Positions 53,170 to 61,405 of a DNA stretch of 64,000 bases are shown piece after piece. A model generated the notes under the pieces. It worked only from the letters and a program-made list of their open reading frames with translations, searched no databases and was not told the origin of the DNA. Every line of letters begins with the position of its first letter. Position 1 is the first letter of the stretch. This DNA is from JAJDTQ01 sp963422385 (lineage in GTDB: Bacteria > Desulfobacterota > Binatia > UBA9968 > JAJDTQ01), in NCBI GenBank assembly GCA_963422385.1, contig OY729432.1, positions 1,674,001 to 1,738,000 of the forward strand, in the 5' to 3' direction. Made by a program: the position numbers and the translations under genes.

Positions 53170-53444
53170 GCCAGCCTCATATCCGTTCCGGAAATTATCC
53201 CCCAAGTGGACCGGGGTAGCAACCCCTGCAAGACACATTGGGACCTGGCCATCTCCCGGGCGGCCTGCACCGCGTGGCTCCAACTCTCCTGGGCCTCTCC
53301 GGATTCGGTCGAGTGCCGGGCCACCATCAGGGTGGTGAGCGCGAGAGTGACGCCGGGCGGCGCCATCTTGTAGAACTCGCAGGGAAAGACCTCGGGGACG
53401 ATGGGTGGCGAGGTGTATCCTGTGCGCGCGCGGTTGCCGTACAG
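53170..53444 (-). pseudogene. Asp/Glu racemase/maleate isomerase-like N-terminal remnant
   Basis: On the minus strand GYTSPPIVPEVFPCEFYKMA with PPGVTLALTTLMVARHS and AVQAAREMA resemble the start of the maleate isomerase/arylmalonate decarboxylase group, the same broad family as 15265-16017. After AREMARSQ the continuation (LAGVATPVHLGDNFRNGYEA) is in another frame. An SD-like AAGGAGG precedes, but no good start codon. A frameshifted, truncated copy. The remaining bases of 52974-53726 (53445-53726) show nothing convincing. Confidence 0.45.
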
Positions 53445-53726
53445 GCTCGACCTCCTTTCGTCGGGCCGGACGGTCCTCGGGAGACTGCCGAATACCGTGG
53501 AAGATGGCGTGGTTCTGGTCCCTCTGCCCCTCCCGTGGTATTTTGCCGGTGCTGATGATCGCAGGTCGATGGTCTCCACGATCATGCCGATGAGGAGTGC
53601 ACCATGGCACGAACCTTGCCTTATGCAAACTGCCATGATCGGATGGAGCGCCACACTGACATGACAGGATCCATCCATCGTTCATCGGACACGTAGCGGT
53701 CTTCGAACGACTCAAGGGACGGAGAC

Positions 53727-54020
53727 ATGATCGACTTTCAACCCATGTCCATAGCCGAGTTGCTGCAAGCGTTCATCGGTGTGTCGCAGTGCCTGTTGAT
53801 CGTATGGGGCTTACGGCAGATGCAGACGACTTCGACGGAACGGAACCGGCGGATGGACGGTCAGGAGAAGCGCATGGACCAGCAACACGCGGAAACGCTG
53901 GCGACGATGGACAAGCAGCACAAGGAAGCCATGCGGGCACTGGAAAAGCAAGGCCAAGCCCTTGAAGCCGTCATTGGTGGACTTCAAACCGTCATCGAAC
54001 GGACTGCAGCGCGACCATGA
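53727..54020 (+). CDS. Small membrane-anchored coiled-coil protein
   Basis: 97 residues. A single hydrophobic helix near 10-30 (LLQAFIGVSQCLLIVWGLRQ) is followed by a long charged amphipathic region (KRMDQQHAETLATMDKQHKE) with a heptad-like pattern to the C-terminus. GGGACGGAG stands upstream of the ATG. No family recognised; similar small proteins are common as single-pass coiled-coil factors of unknown function. It stands alone just before the palindromic elements. Confidence 0.6.
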   Translation: MIDFQPMSIAELLQAFIGVSQCLLIVWGLRQMQTTSTERNRRMDGQEKRMDQQHAETLATMDKQHKEAMRALEKQGQALEAVIGGLQTVIERTAARP

Positions 54021-54047
54021 CGTGACGGTCCTCGATACCCTCGGCAA

Positions 54048-54212
54048 CTAGTGCAGTGTCCTGAATAAACTGTGGAGAATCTGCTGGTCCTTTTCGCCGT
54101 CGGCTGCGTTGCTCCGCCTCGCGTGGTATCGGCCACTGCTCGTTGTCGCGCCTTGCCGACGACAAAAAATCCTGCGCGTCTTCTCCACAGTTTATTCAGG
54201 ACACTGCACTAG
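54048..54212. repeat. Palindromic element copy B: 32-bp perfect arms around the conserved core
   Basis: The left arm 54048-54079 (starting CTAGTGCAGTGTCCTG) and right arm 54181-54212 are perfectly complementary over 32 bases. The 101-nt interior shares the core of copy A (GCCGTCGGCTGCG ... AAAAAATCCTGCGC). The arm sequences differ from copy A beyond the first TGTCC. CTAG stands at both ends. Any reading frame through it is spurious. Confidence 0.88.
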
Positions 54213-54254
54213 TGTCGTGTCCCGTACTTGCGAATTTACGGGACACGACACTAG
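54209..54254. repeat. Short solo palindrome sharing the arm sequence of copy A
   Basis: CTAGTGTCGTGTCCCGTA (54209-54226) and its exact complement (54237-54254) flank a 10-base loop. The right half (CTTGCGAATTTACGGGACAC...) matches the right arm of copy A at 24 of 27 positions, although it stands directly against copy B, sharing one CTAG with it. It looks like a core-less version of the same element. Confidence 0.85.
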
Positions 54255-54372
54255 GACCATCGCGTTACTCCTATCTCCCCCCGCAAGAGCCGTCGGAAGG
54301 CAAGACGCTTTACTACAGCCCGCCGGGTGCCGGCGATGACGCGTCGCCAGAGAATCATGGCGGGCGTGTCGG

Positions 54373-55028
54373 TTACGTTTCGTTCCGTCCTGCCACCCTG
54401 CGGTGATCCTCGATATGGGAATCGTGCGCGCCGCCGTGACGGACGACGGGCGGGTCGATGTAGAACGTGTCGAGTCCGCTCATCCAGAAGTGCAGCAGGG
54501 CGAGGACCATCTTCGGCGTGGTCTCGAGAAAATGCCGGGCCGCGGGTTGAGTGATGACGTATCCTACAGCGCCGCTGTCGGAGTAACGGACTCGGCCCGC
54601 AGAGTGGTCGTCGGTCAACGGAACGCATGGGATAAAGGGCCGTCGAGGATGTCCTCTGTGGAGGGAAACGACGTCGAAGGCGAACGGTCTGGTTTCCAGG
54701 ACGCTCAGGATTTCAGCGAGCCGTGGTGTGAACCGGGCGTCATCCTCGAACACCGCCACCATGTCGGGCCCGTTCACTACGAGGTCGCGCATGACCTCGC
54801 GATGCGTCAGCCAGCAGGCGATTGAACCATTGTCATGTGGGCGAAGGCCGAGACGCCGCCTACTCTCCCGGTCGACGTGGGTGAGTTGATCCGGAGAAAG
54901 TCCGTGGGCGTCGATAGCTGTCTTTATCTCGTAGCGCAGGCCGGCAGCGTCGAACTCGCGGGCCATTTGCGGGCCATTTGCGCTCGCCTGTCCGACGCTC
55001 GCTCGAGGTTGATCAGGACGATACGCAT
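54373..55028 (-). pseudogene. Glycosyltransferase family 25 (LPS biosynthesis), frameshifted by an 11-bp tandem duplication
   Basis: The natural start is the ATG at 55028: MRIVLINLERASDRRAQ, the classical GT25 N-terminus. At 54961-54982 the 11-mer GGCCATTTGCG is present twice; with one copy the frame continues without a break into MAREFDAAGLRYEIKTAIDA. The body shows SIACWLTHREVMRDLV, VAVFEDDARF (E-D-D motif), SLHRGHPRR and DSGAVGYVITQPAARHFL. GT25 enzymes add galactose or related sugars to LPS. A shortened product could start at the ATG at 54966. It overlaps the end of the next pseudogene. Confidence 0.75.
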
Positions 55029-55789
55029 TCCTGAATTACCGATGAAATCAGGTTCTCGTATGCAGTCACGGCGCGGTCCGTGGAGAAGTCCGCGGCCCGC
55101 CGCCGCAGCATATGCCGGTCAGGCGGTTCGTCGAGGACTCGTTCCATGGCCTCCGCCAAGGCGGCCACGTCCCCCACCGGGACGAGAGGTCCGTATCTTC
55201 CGTCTTCCAGTATCTCGGCCGGACCGGCGGGACAGTCGGTGCTGACGCAGGGACAGCCGCAGGCCATGGCCTCCACAAGGACCATCGCAAAACCTTCGTG
55301 TATCGAGGACAGCACGAACAGGGAGGCGCGGGACATGAGCGCGAAGGGATTCTCCACCCACCCCGGCAGCGACACCCGGTCGGTGAGGTCGAGCTCGCCG
55401 ACGAGTCCTTCGAGATCTTTCCTTCGTCTTCCTTCGCCGAGGATGACCAGGCGGCACGAGCGCCGTCCGGCAAGCCGGGCGAAAGCCCGGAGGAGAGTGG
55501 GGTAGTCCTTTTCCCGTGCCAATCATCCCGCAGCGAGGAGCACTGGCGCACCGCCGTCCAGGAACCATGGATGGCCTGGTTGCTCCGCGGCCCGTTCTTC
55601 GGTGAGCCGGTCGGGCGCGTCTCCCAAGACGAATACGCGAACGCCCTCCGGAAGGCTGCGATGAATGATGGTCCGGAACAAGACGATGTCAACCTTGTGA
55701 CCGCGGTCGCTGAAGCTACGAGCAAGCCGGTATACTACCCGTTCGGCGCCATTGCCGCCGAGGTGGAGAATCACGAATGCGACATGCAT
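55013..55789 (-). pseudogene. Glycosyltransferase family 4, interrupted by an in-frame TGA and internally deleted
   Basis: MHVAFVILHLGGNGAERVVYRLARSF is a GT4 start. At 55523-55525 an in-frame TGA replaces what should be Arg in the motif AAG-R-LAREKDYPTLLRAFARL. The C-terminal domain is intact (LVILGEGRRRKDLEGLVGEL, then SSIHEGFAMVLVEAMACGCP with the E-x7-E motif). Only about 80 residues lie between start and stop where ~180 are usual, so about 100 codons are also missing. Read without the stop it would be ~258 residues. Its end overlaps the GT25 start; together they are a decayed sugar-transfer operon. Confidence 0.75.
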
Positions 55790-55823
55790 GGGAGAGTCGG
55801 ACCCTGGAGCATGACTTCCGCGC

Positions 55824-56777
55824 TCAAACCCTCAACCCGGACCCCTCGAACGCCTCTCTCGTGCGTTCCTTCTCTTCTTCGGTGAGCGGAAGCAGCGGCG
55901 GCCGGGGCGGGCCGCCGGCCTGGCCCAGGAGCTCCTGCCAGTACTTCTGATGCGCTTGCGGCTTGCCGCCGGGGCGGGTCGATGAGAGCGCCTCGCGGAC
56001 GGGTCTCAGGCTGTCCCGGACCCGGCGGGCCTTCTCGGCCTGGCCGTCGAAGGCAAGCTGCGTATATTTATGCATGCGCCGGTCGTTCCGGGTCTGGAGC
56101 AGATAGGGAGGCGAGGAGCACAGGTAGAGTTGCCAGCCCAACTCCACGATGTTGTCCAACCACTCCTCTTCCGAGGCGGTGCTGACAAGGATCCTGTCTC
56201 CCGCGAGCTCCGTCAGTTCCGCATACATGGGCCGCGGCACGGAGTACTTGATGGCCACGATATTGGGCAGCTCCGCCACCCGGGCGCACAGCTCGGGGCT
56301 CATCAGGTAGCCGGAATCCGGGTGGCTCCACATGGCGATGCCGATATTCACGCGGTCGCAGACGGCCTTGTAGTAGTTGTAGACGGTGTCGTCCCGGTCG
56401 GTGATGAAGTGCAGCATGGGCGCGTGCACCACGATGTAGTCGGCCCCTACGGCTTCGGCGTGGCGCGCCAGCTCCACCACGACATCGAAGTTCTGGTCGG
56501 AGCAGGACATGATGGCGCCGGCCTTGCCGCCGGTCTCCTCCACGGCGATCTCGAAGTTGCGCTTGCGCTCCGCCAGCGACATGGAGAAGAACTCTCCCTG
56601 CTTGCCGGCGATGAAGAGCCCCTGAATCGCCAGATCGTCGATCCAGTGCCGGATATTGCGTCGCAGCCCTTCCTCGTTGAATGAGAAATCCCGGTTAAAG
56701 GGGTTCAGGGCTGCGGCCCAGATGCCTTTCATGTTCTCACGGGCATGGTCCTTCGCGTCGAGCTTCGAGTATTTCAT
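55824..56777 (-). CDS. Dihydrodipicolinate synthase (DapA/NAL)-family aldolase
   Basis: 317 residues from the ATG at 56777. TIM-barrel aldolase with Schiff-base lysine K177 in NIVAIKYSVPRP and the upstream loop GLFIAGKQGEFFSMSLAERK (in place of the usual GTTGE). VGADYIVVHAPMLHF is the fourth strand. It likely makes or cleaves a 2-keto acid; true lysine-biosynthetic DapA is unlikely given the changed loop. Its start overlaps the stop of the MNT gene (ATGA), unusual for an aldolase. Confidence 0.85.
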   Translation of the reverse strand: MKYSKLDAKDHARENMKGIWAAALNPFNRDFSFNEEGLRRNIRHWIDDLAIQGLFIAGKQGEFFSMSLAERKRNFEIAVEETGGKAGAIMSCSDQNFDVVVELARHAEAVGADYIVVHAPMLHFITDRDDTVYNYYKAVCDRVNIGIAMWSHPDSGYLMSPELCARVAELPNIVAIKYSVPRPMYAELTELAGDRILVSTASEEEWLDNIVELGWQLYLCSSPPYLLQTRNDRRMHKYTQLAFDGQAEKARRVRDSLRPVREALSSTRPGGKPQAHQKYWQELLGQAGGPPRPPLLPLTEEEKERTREAFEGSGLRV

Positions 56778-57160
56778 GGGTCCTGTTCCTCCTGGGTCAG
56801 GAGATCGACGCCGGCGGTGATCGCTTCGTACCATGAGGGGTGTTCGCTCCGGAGCCGTTCCAGTTCCGCGACGGTGTAGGGAAACAGATCCATGCCCACG
56901 GGGAATCCGAACGGCAGGTAGTCGCCCACCCGATCACGAAGAGACCGGTCGGATTCGGCGATCACTACGCAAACGTCGACGTCGCTGCCTGGCGCAGGGA
57001 TACCGTTCACCCGCGAGCCGAACCAGATGATGCGCCGCACCTCGGGTCGGAGCCCGGCGAGGTCACGAGCCCAGCGTCGAACGGCCGCTTCAACCGCCGC
57101 CTGATTGTTCGATTTGACGACGAGCGAAGCTGACGAGCTTTTCCGCGCATTGGATGGCAT
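56774..57160 (-). CDS. MNT-type nucleotidyltransferase (antitoxin of a HEPN/MNT pair)
   Basis: 128 residues from the ATG at 57160. The nucleotidyltransferase motif IIWFGSRVNGIPAPGSDVDV (G-S-x9-D-x-D) is complete. In HEPN/MNT modules the MNT protein neutralises the HEPN RNase, in some cases by adding AMP to it. It overlaps the HEPN gene by 71 bases and the aldolase start by four bases. Another start slightly downstream is possible. Confidence 0.82.
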   Translation of the reverse strand: MPSNARKSSSASLVVKSNNQAAVEAAVRRWARDLAGLRPEVRRIIWFGSRVNGIPAPGSDVDVCVVIAESDRSLRDRVGDYLPFGFPVGMDLFPYTVAELERLRSEHPSWYEAITAGVDLLTQEEQDP

Positions 57161-57494
57161 CGTCGGAGTCCTTCTTCGTGTAGAAATCGGTAGGCGCGCC
57201 GGCGTCGAAGCCGTTCGGGTAGCGTGTGGGCAGGTAGTGCTTGTCGAGACTCTTGGCACAGTCGACCAACTCCTCTCCGGCATCCTCCACCGTTGTCACC
57301 AGACCGAGCAGAGCGGTTACGGTGTGGCCCCAAGCATCGGCGCCGCGGCTCATGAGAACTGCTTTGAGCGATTTCTCCGCCGCCTGCTGCGCCGCGAAGC
57401 ACGCCCATTCATGCTCCGCATGGTCGCGGGCGTGGCGGGCGTGACGCAGATCCGCTTCCGCCTGGCGGAGCCAATCCAACTGACGCGCAGGCAT
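57090..57494 (-). CDS. HEPN-domain protein (toxin of a HEPN/MNT pair)
   Basis: 134 residues: QLDWLRQAEADLRHARHARD and HEWACFAAQQAAEKSLKAVL are the two helices that define HEPN proteins. The RNase-type R-x4-6-H motif is not clearly visible in the usual place (candidates R19-xxxx-R-D-H), so activity is uncertain. It is followed by the MNT gene in an overlapping frame, the standard toxin-antitoxin order. Confidence 0.85.
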   Translation of the reverse strand: MPARQLDWLRQAEADLRHARHARDHAEHEWACFAAQQAAEKSLKAVLMSRGADAWGHTVTALLGLVTTVEDAGEELVDCAKSLDKHYLPTRYPNGFDAGAPTDFYTKKDSDDAIQCAEKLVSFARRQIEQSGGG

Positions 57495-57574
57495 CGTTCA
57501 TTTGTATCATCGCGAACGGGATCAGGAAACAGCCGACATGCATCGTTGCCTGGATCCGGCAATGCCGGAGGCGC

Positions 57575-58045
57575 TTATTTCCCTGCCAGTAGCTTGGGCC
57601 AGTTGTCGTCCCCTTTGGCGATGTTGCCCGGGACGTCCTGCGACCACTGCGCTCTGACGCCTAGGCTGTAGTTGAGGTAGAGGGCGCCGTCCACGATGGT
57701 CCAGGCTTCCGGGTCGATGGAGGCGGTGTAGCCCCGGCTCACCGCCCAGGCGCAGTATCCGCCGTAGCGGGGCGCGTATTTCTCGGGAGCGGTCTCGAAC
57801 AACTCCTTGTTCTTCGCGCTCGCGAACGACCAGGTGGCTCCCTTCCATTTCAGCCGGTGGGCTCTCTTGCCCTTCACCGGTTTCCCGTCGGTGAAGTAGG
57901 CCACCGGGTCGTATCCCCGGACGGCGCCGCCGAGATAGGTTGAAAACACCGGGTCGATGGCCGACGCCGTGCCTGCCGCTCCCGCCAAGGCCGCCATGAC
58001 GAGCACGGGTATGACCGCGTGCCTGATTCGCTTTGTGAGATGCAT
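57575..58045 (-). CDS. YHS-domain periplasmic protein
   Basis: 156 residues from the ATG at 58045. Signal peptide (IRHAVIPVLVMAALAGAAGTASA), then the YHS domain: GGAVRGYDPVAYFTDGKPVK, WSFASAKNKELFETAPEKYAPRYGGYCAWAV. It belongs to the 'YHS domain-containing' family often linked to metal (copper) handling or respiratory genes. The cysteine is single (YGGYCAWAV), as usual for this family. Stands alone. Confidence 0.85.
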   Translation of the reverse strand: MHLTKRIRHAVIPVLVMAALAGAAGTASAIDPVFSTYLGGAVRGYDPVAYFTDGKPVKGKRAHRLKWKGATWSFASAKNKELFETAPEKYAPRYGGYCAWAVSRGYTASIDPEAWTIVDGALYLNYSLGVRAQWSQDVPGNIAKGDDNWPKLLAGK

Positions 58046-58188
58046 GTATCTCTGAAACACTGAAGGTAGTCGATTCCATTCCAGCCCATTCCGGGCGAGT
58101 TTGCAATACATCCGCGGGGTTGACTTCGCAAGCTTGAAAAGGGGTGCGACGTTCAATAGCAATCCTTGCAAAAGGGCATGGAGTCCTT

Positions 58189-59472
58189 ATGCCGACCAAC
58201 CGCCGCACCATCTTTGCCTGGTGCCTTTACGACTTTGCGAACTCGGCCTTCACCACTCTGGTGGTCACGTTCATCTATGCGGCGTTCTTCACCAAGGTCA
58301 TCGCCCCGGACGAGGTGACGGGCACGTGGCTGTGGTCCCGGAGCGTGAGCATCACGGCCGCTGCGGTGGCGTTGCTGTCGCCGCTTCTGGGAGCCTTGGC
58401 GGACCGGATCGGCTACCGCAAACGCTTCCTCGGGTTTTTCACCGCGGTGGCCGTAGTCGGCGCGACCTTCCTTTACACCGCCATGCCCGGCCAGGTGGTC
58501 AAGGCGCTGTTCTGGTTCACGGTGGGCAACATCGCGTTCGAGATGGGCGGGGTGTTCTACAACGCCTTCCTGCCGGACGTCGCCCCGCCGGACCGGATCG
58601 GCCGCGTCTCGGGTTACGGCTGGGCCCTGGGTTACGTCGGCGGCCTCACCGCCCTGGGGCTGGCGTTGGCGGGCTTCGTCGACGCCGAGGTCCCGTGGTT
58701 CGGCCTCGAGAAGGAGGGCTACCAGAACATCCGGGCCACCAACCTGCTGGTGGCCGGCTGGTTCGCCGTTTTCAGCCTGCCGCTGTTCCTGTGGGTCCGG
58801 GAAAACCCCGTCCGGCCCGGCACCTCCCGGGCGCCGCTGTCGGGCTCCCTCCAGCGGCTGGTCATCACGTTCCGTCAAATTCGACGGTACCCCGACATCT
58901 TCCGTCTGTTGCTGGCCCGGCTCTTCTACGCCGACGGCCTCAACACGGTCTTCGCCTTCGGAGGGATCTACGCGGTCGGTACCTTCGGCTTCACCTTCGA
59001 GGAGCTGCTGTTCTTCGGCCTGGTCCTCAATGTGGCCGCGGGCCTCGGCGCCTTCGCCTTGGGGTTCGTGGACGATTGGCTGGGTGGCAAGCGCGCCATC
59101 CGGATCAGCCTGCTGGGCTTCATTGCGGCCACCGTGACGGTTCTGCTCGCCCGGCGACGACTGCTTTTCTGGGCCGCGGGGCTCCTGATCGGCCTGTGTG
59201 GCGGTCCCAACCAGGCGGCCAGCCGCTCGCTCATGGGCCGCTTCGTGCCGGCGGACAAGAAGAACGAGTTCTATGGGCTGTTCGCCTTCTCGGGCAAGGC
59301 CACGGCCTTTATGGGCCCTTTTCTTCTGGGCGAGTTGACGCGACTCTTCGGCTCCCAGCGCGCTGGCATGGCCGTCGTGCTGGTCTTCTTCGTCATCGGC
59401 CTCGCGCTCCTGCACCGGGTGGACGAGGAGAGGGGGAAGCAGCGGGAGCGGGTGGAGGAGCGCCTTTCCTGA
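58189..59472 (+). CDS. MFS transporter, UMF1 (Atg22-like) family
   Basis: 427 residues from the ATG at 58189 (GGAG five bases upstream). It opens RRTIFAWCLYDFANSAFTTL, the conserved YDFANSAF motif of the UMF1/Atg22 group, with about twelve membrane helices and the MFS-type LADRIGYRKRFLGFF loop. GGPNQAASRSLMGRFVPADKKNEFYGLF is the second-half signature. Probably an inner-membrane effluxer of amino acids or metabolites. Its end overlaps the convergent regulator gene by 80 bases. Confidence 0.9.
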   Translation: MPTNRRTIFAWCLYDFANSAFTTLVVTFIYAAFFTKVIAPDEVTGTWLWSRSVSITAAAVALLSPLLGALADRIGYRKRFLGFFTAVAVVGATFLYTAMPGQVVKALFWFTVGNIAFEMGGVFYNAFLPDVAPPDRIGRVSGYGWALGYVGGLTALGLALAGFVDAEVPWFGLEKEGYQNIRATNLLVAGWFAVFSLPLFLWVRENPVRPGTSRAPLSGSLQRLVITFRQIRRYPDIFRLLLARLFYADGLNTVFAFGGIYAVGTFGFTFEELLFFGLVLNVAAGLGAFALGFVDDWLGGKRAIRISLLGFIAATVTVLLARRRLLFWAAGLLIGLCGGPNQAASRSLMGRFVPADKKNEFYGLFAFSGKATAFMGPFLLGELTRLFGSQRAGMAVVLVFFVIGLALLHRVDEERGKQRERVEERLS

Positions 59473-60115
59473 TGATCGCCAATGCCGCCTTGACGCGGTT
59501 GTTCACCTTCAGCTTGGAGAAGATGTTGGTCACGTGAGCCTTGACCGTGCGCTCGCTGATGAACGTGCTGGCCGCGATCTCCTCGTTGCTGAGTCCTTCG
59601 GCCAGGAGCTTGAGGACTTCCAGCTCGCGCCGGGTCAGACTCGCTATCCCGTCCGTCTTCTCCCCCGCCGGCTCGGCATTGGACTGGGCGGCAATGGCGG
59701 TGAAAGCAGCGGCCCGGGGCAGCTTCTTGTCGATCCACACGCCGCCGCGGTGAACGGTCCGGAGTGCCTGGAGCAGCGTCTCCGGAGAGACATCCTTCAA
59801 TACGTAGCCCCGCGCCCCGGCCTTGGCCGTATTGACGATGCTGTCTGCGTTCTCGTACGCGGTCAGGATCACCGTCCTGGTGTCGGGATGGTCCTCCTTG
59901 AGTTGCAGGAGCGTCTGGACCGCTTCCCTGCCGGGCATCCTGAGATCCAGTAGCAGCACGTCCCCTTTTCCCGCGGCGACGGCCGGTTCCACCTCTTCTG
60001 CCCGCGACGCCTCCGCGGTCACCAGCAGGTCCGGTTCCCGCGCGAGGATCCTTTTCAAACCTTCCCGAAAAAGGGTGTGGTCATCCGCCAGGACTATCTT
60101 TATGGGCTCGGTCAC
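59393..60115 (-). CDS. NarL/FixJ-type two-component response regulator
   Basis: 240 residues from a GTG at 60115. Receiver domain with DD at 11-12, phosphoacceptor D57 (DVLLLDLRMPG), T84-type ILTAY and K104-type YVLKD. LuxR-type HTH at about 160-205 (LTRRELEVLKLLAEGLSNEE, TVKAHVTNIFSKLKV). A proline/alanine-rich tail overlaps the MFS gene's end. No sensor kinase is next to it; targets unknown. Confidence 0.93.
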   Translation of the reverse strand: MTEPIKIVLADDHTLFREGLKRILAREPDLLVTAEASRAEEVEPAVAAGKGDVLLLDLRMPGREAVQTLLQLKEDHPDTRTVILTAYENADSIVNTAKAGARGYVLKDVSPETLLQALRTVHRGGVWIDKKLPRAAAFTAIAAQSNAEPAGEKTDGIASLTRRELEVLKLLAEGLSNEEIAASTFISERTVKAHVTNIFSKLKVNNRVKAALAIIRKGAPPPAPAASPSPRPPGAGARGR

Positions 60116-60235
60116 TGGAAAATTCCGCTGACGCGGCCGCCATGCAACCCGGCAACTCGCCAGAACAATATCCTTTCCGACGGACCCGATGTCAACATCG
60201 AACGACCTCTGCTCACCTCCGCTCCGAGGAGCCTT

Positions 60236-61213
60236 TTACAGGAAGGCGTTGCCTGCGTGATCGCAGAACGCATCGGCGTCACGGATGTATTGCATGACGG
60301 TAGACGCGTTGGTGTGACGGGTGACGGCCATGATCTTGTCGAGTCGGGCACGGTGCGCCGCGGCGCTGGTCACGAAGCCCGCCCGTAACGAATGCCCGGC
60401 TACCTCTTTCGGGTCCAGGCCTATCAACGCGGTGTAGCGCTTGATCAGGCGGGGGATGTCCGAATGGTGCAACGGTCTCTCCTGCACCACGCCGCCCCGT
60501 TTCATGGTCCGGAACAGCGGCCCGTCCGTGATACGCGACACCGACAGCCACGCCTGCACACGGTCGATGGGCCTGATCGTCCTGCCTTCCGGGACCGCGA
60601 TCGTTTGGCCTTTGCCGTTCTGGTCGGTCTTGGATCGGCGGATGGCAAGCAGCATCCGCCGGGGCTGTTCCCGGGCGGGCGGGATGATGGTCACATCGTC
60701 GACGCGCAACGCGCAGAGCTCGGACCGACGCAAGGCAGCGGCGAAACCGAGCGCGAGCAGAGCGGCGTCACGCGTCCCGATGACCGAGTCGGGACATTGG
60801 TCGATCATGGCCCTTACGTGCCCCTCACGCAACGCCTTGACCCGCCGCGGCGCGGCGCCCGTCAGACGGCTCAAGCCTTTGAGAGTTGCCCGGACGGTGG
60901 GGTGATGGGTGGGCGGGATCCTGCCGGCGTCGGTGAACCGTTTGGTGATGGCGCTGCTGTAGAGGAAGACCGTGCCCATGGACAACGGGTTGCCGCGTCC
61001 CGAACGGGGCCGTGTGGCGCAGTCCAGAAAAAAGCGGGCGACGGTCTCCGGAGAGGCGGATAGCGGGTCGGTAATCCGTTCCCTCGCGCAATAAGCCGCG
61101 AAGCAGGCCCATCCCTTGTTGTAGGCCAGCAGGGTGTTCGGCGCCACTGCCGACGACAGGACCATATCGTGAATGTCGGATACGTCGGATTGGCTCGTCG
61201 CTGCGAGGCTCAT
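60236..61213 (-). CDS. Tyrosine recombinase (integrase)
   Basis: 325 residues from the ATG at 61213 behind AGGAG. N-terminal SAM-like domain (APNTLLAYNKGWACFAAYCA) and catalytic domain with R163 (AALRRSEL), K195, H274-x-x-R277 (HSLRAGF), H300 and Y309 (STVMQYIR). All five catalytic positions are present, so it should be active. It resembles plasmid/chromosomal 'site-specific integrase' proteins without att-linked cargo. It lies next to the inverted porin pair. Confidence 0.93.
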   Translation of the reverse strand: MSLAATSQSDVSDIHDMVLSSAVAPNTLLAYNKGWACFAAYCARERITDPLSASPETVARFFLDCATRPRSGRGNPLSMGTVFLYSSAITKRFTDAGRIPPTHHPTVRATLKGLSRLTGAAPRRVKALREGHVRAMIDQCPDSVIGTRDAALLALGFAAALRRSELCALRVDDVTIIPPAREQPRRMLLAIRRSKTDQNGKGQTIAVPEGRTIRPIDRVQAWLSVSRITDGPLFRTMKRGGVVQERPLHHSDIPRLIKRYTALIGLDPKEVAGHSLRAGFVTSAAAHRARLDKIMAVTRHTNASTVMQYIRDADAFCDHAGNAFL

Positions 61214-61334
61214 GGAACACTCCTGTTCTGGTGGAAGGCAAATATCTTCCCTGTAGACCCTGCGACCCCAAAACGCGGCATCCTTCAACACAGCCCTTAC
61301 ACCAGATTCGAGCATAACTCTGCCCTCAAGAGCG

Positions 61335-61373
61335 AAAAAAAGCGGGGCCGCTCCTTAAAGGAACGGCCCCGCC
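61335..61373 (-). terminator. Rho-independent terminator of the porin gene
   Basis: Read on the minus strand, a GCGGGGCCG stem with its exact complement encloses a smaller TCC/GGA-paired loop and is followed by a run of seven T. It stands 33 bases after the porin stop codon and faces away from the convergent side of the recombinase promoter. Confidence 0.9.
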
Positions 61374-61405
61374 GTATTACCGTTTTACGGTTCGGGATAA
61401 CGCTA

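Noticed and set aside
55523..55525. In-frame TGA in the GT4 gene as selenocysteine or recoded codon
   Set aside because: No SECIS-like structure seen, the expected residue is Arg, TGA serves as the stop of many genes here, and the gene also has an internal deletion.
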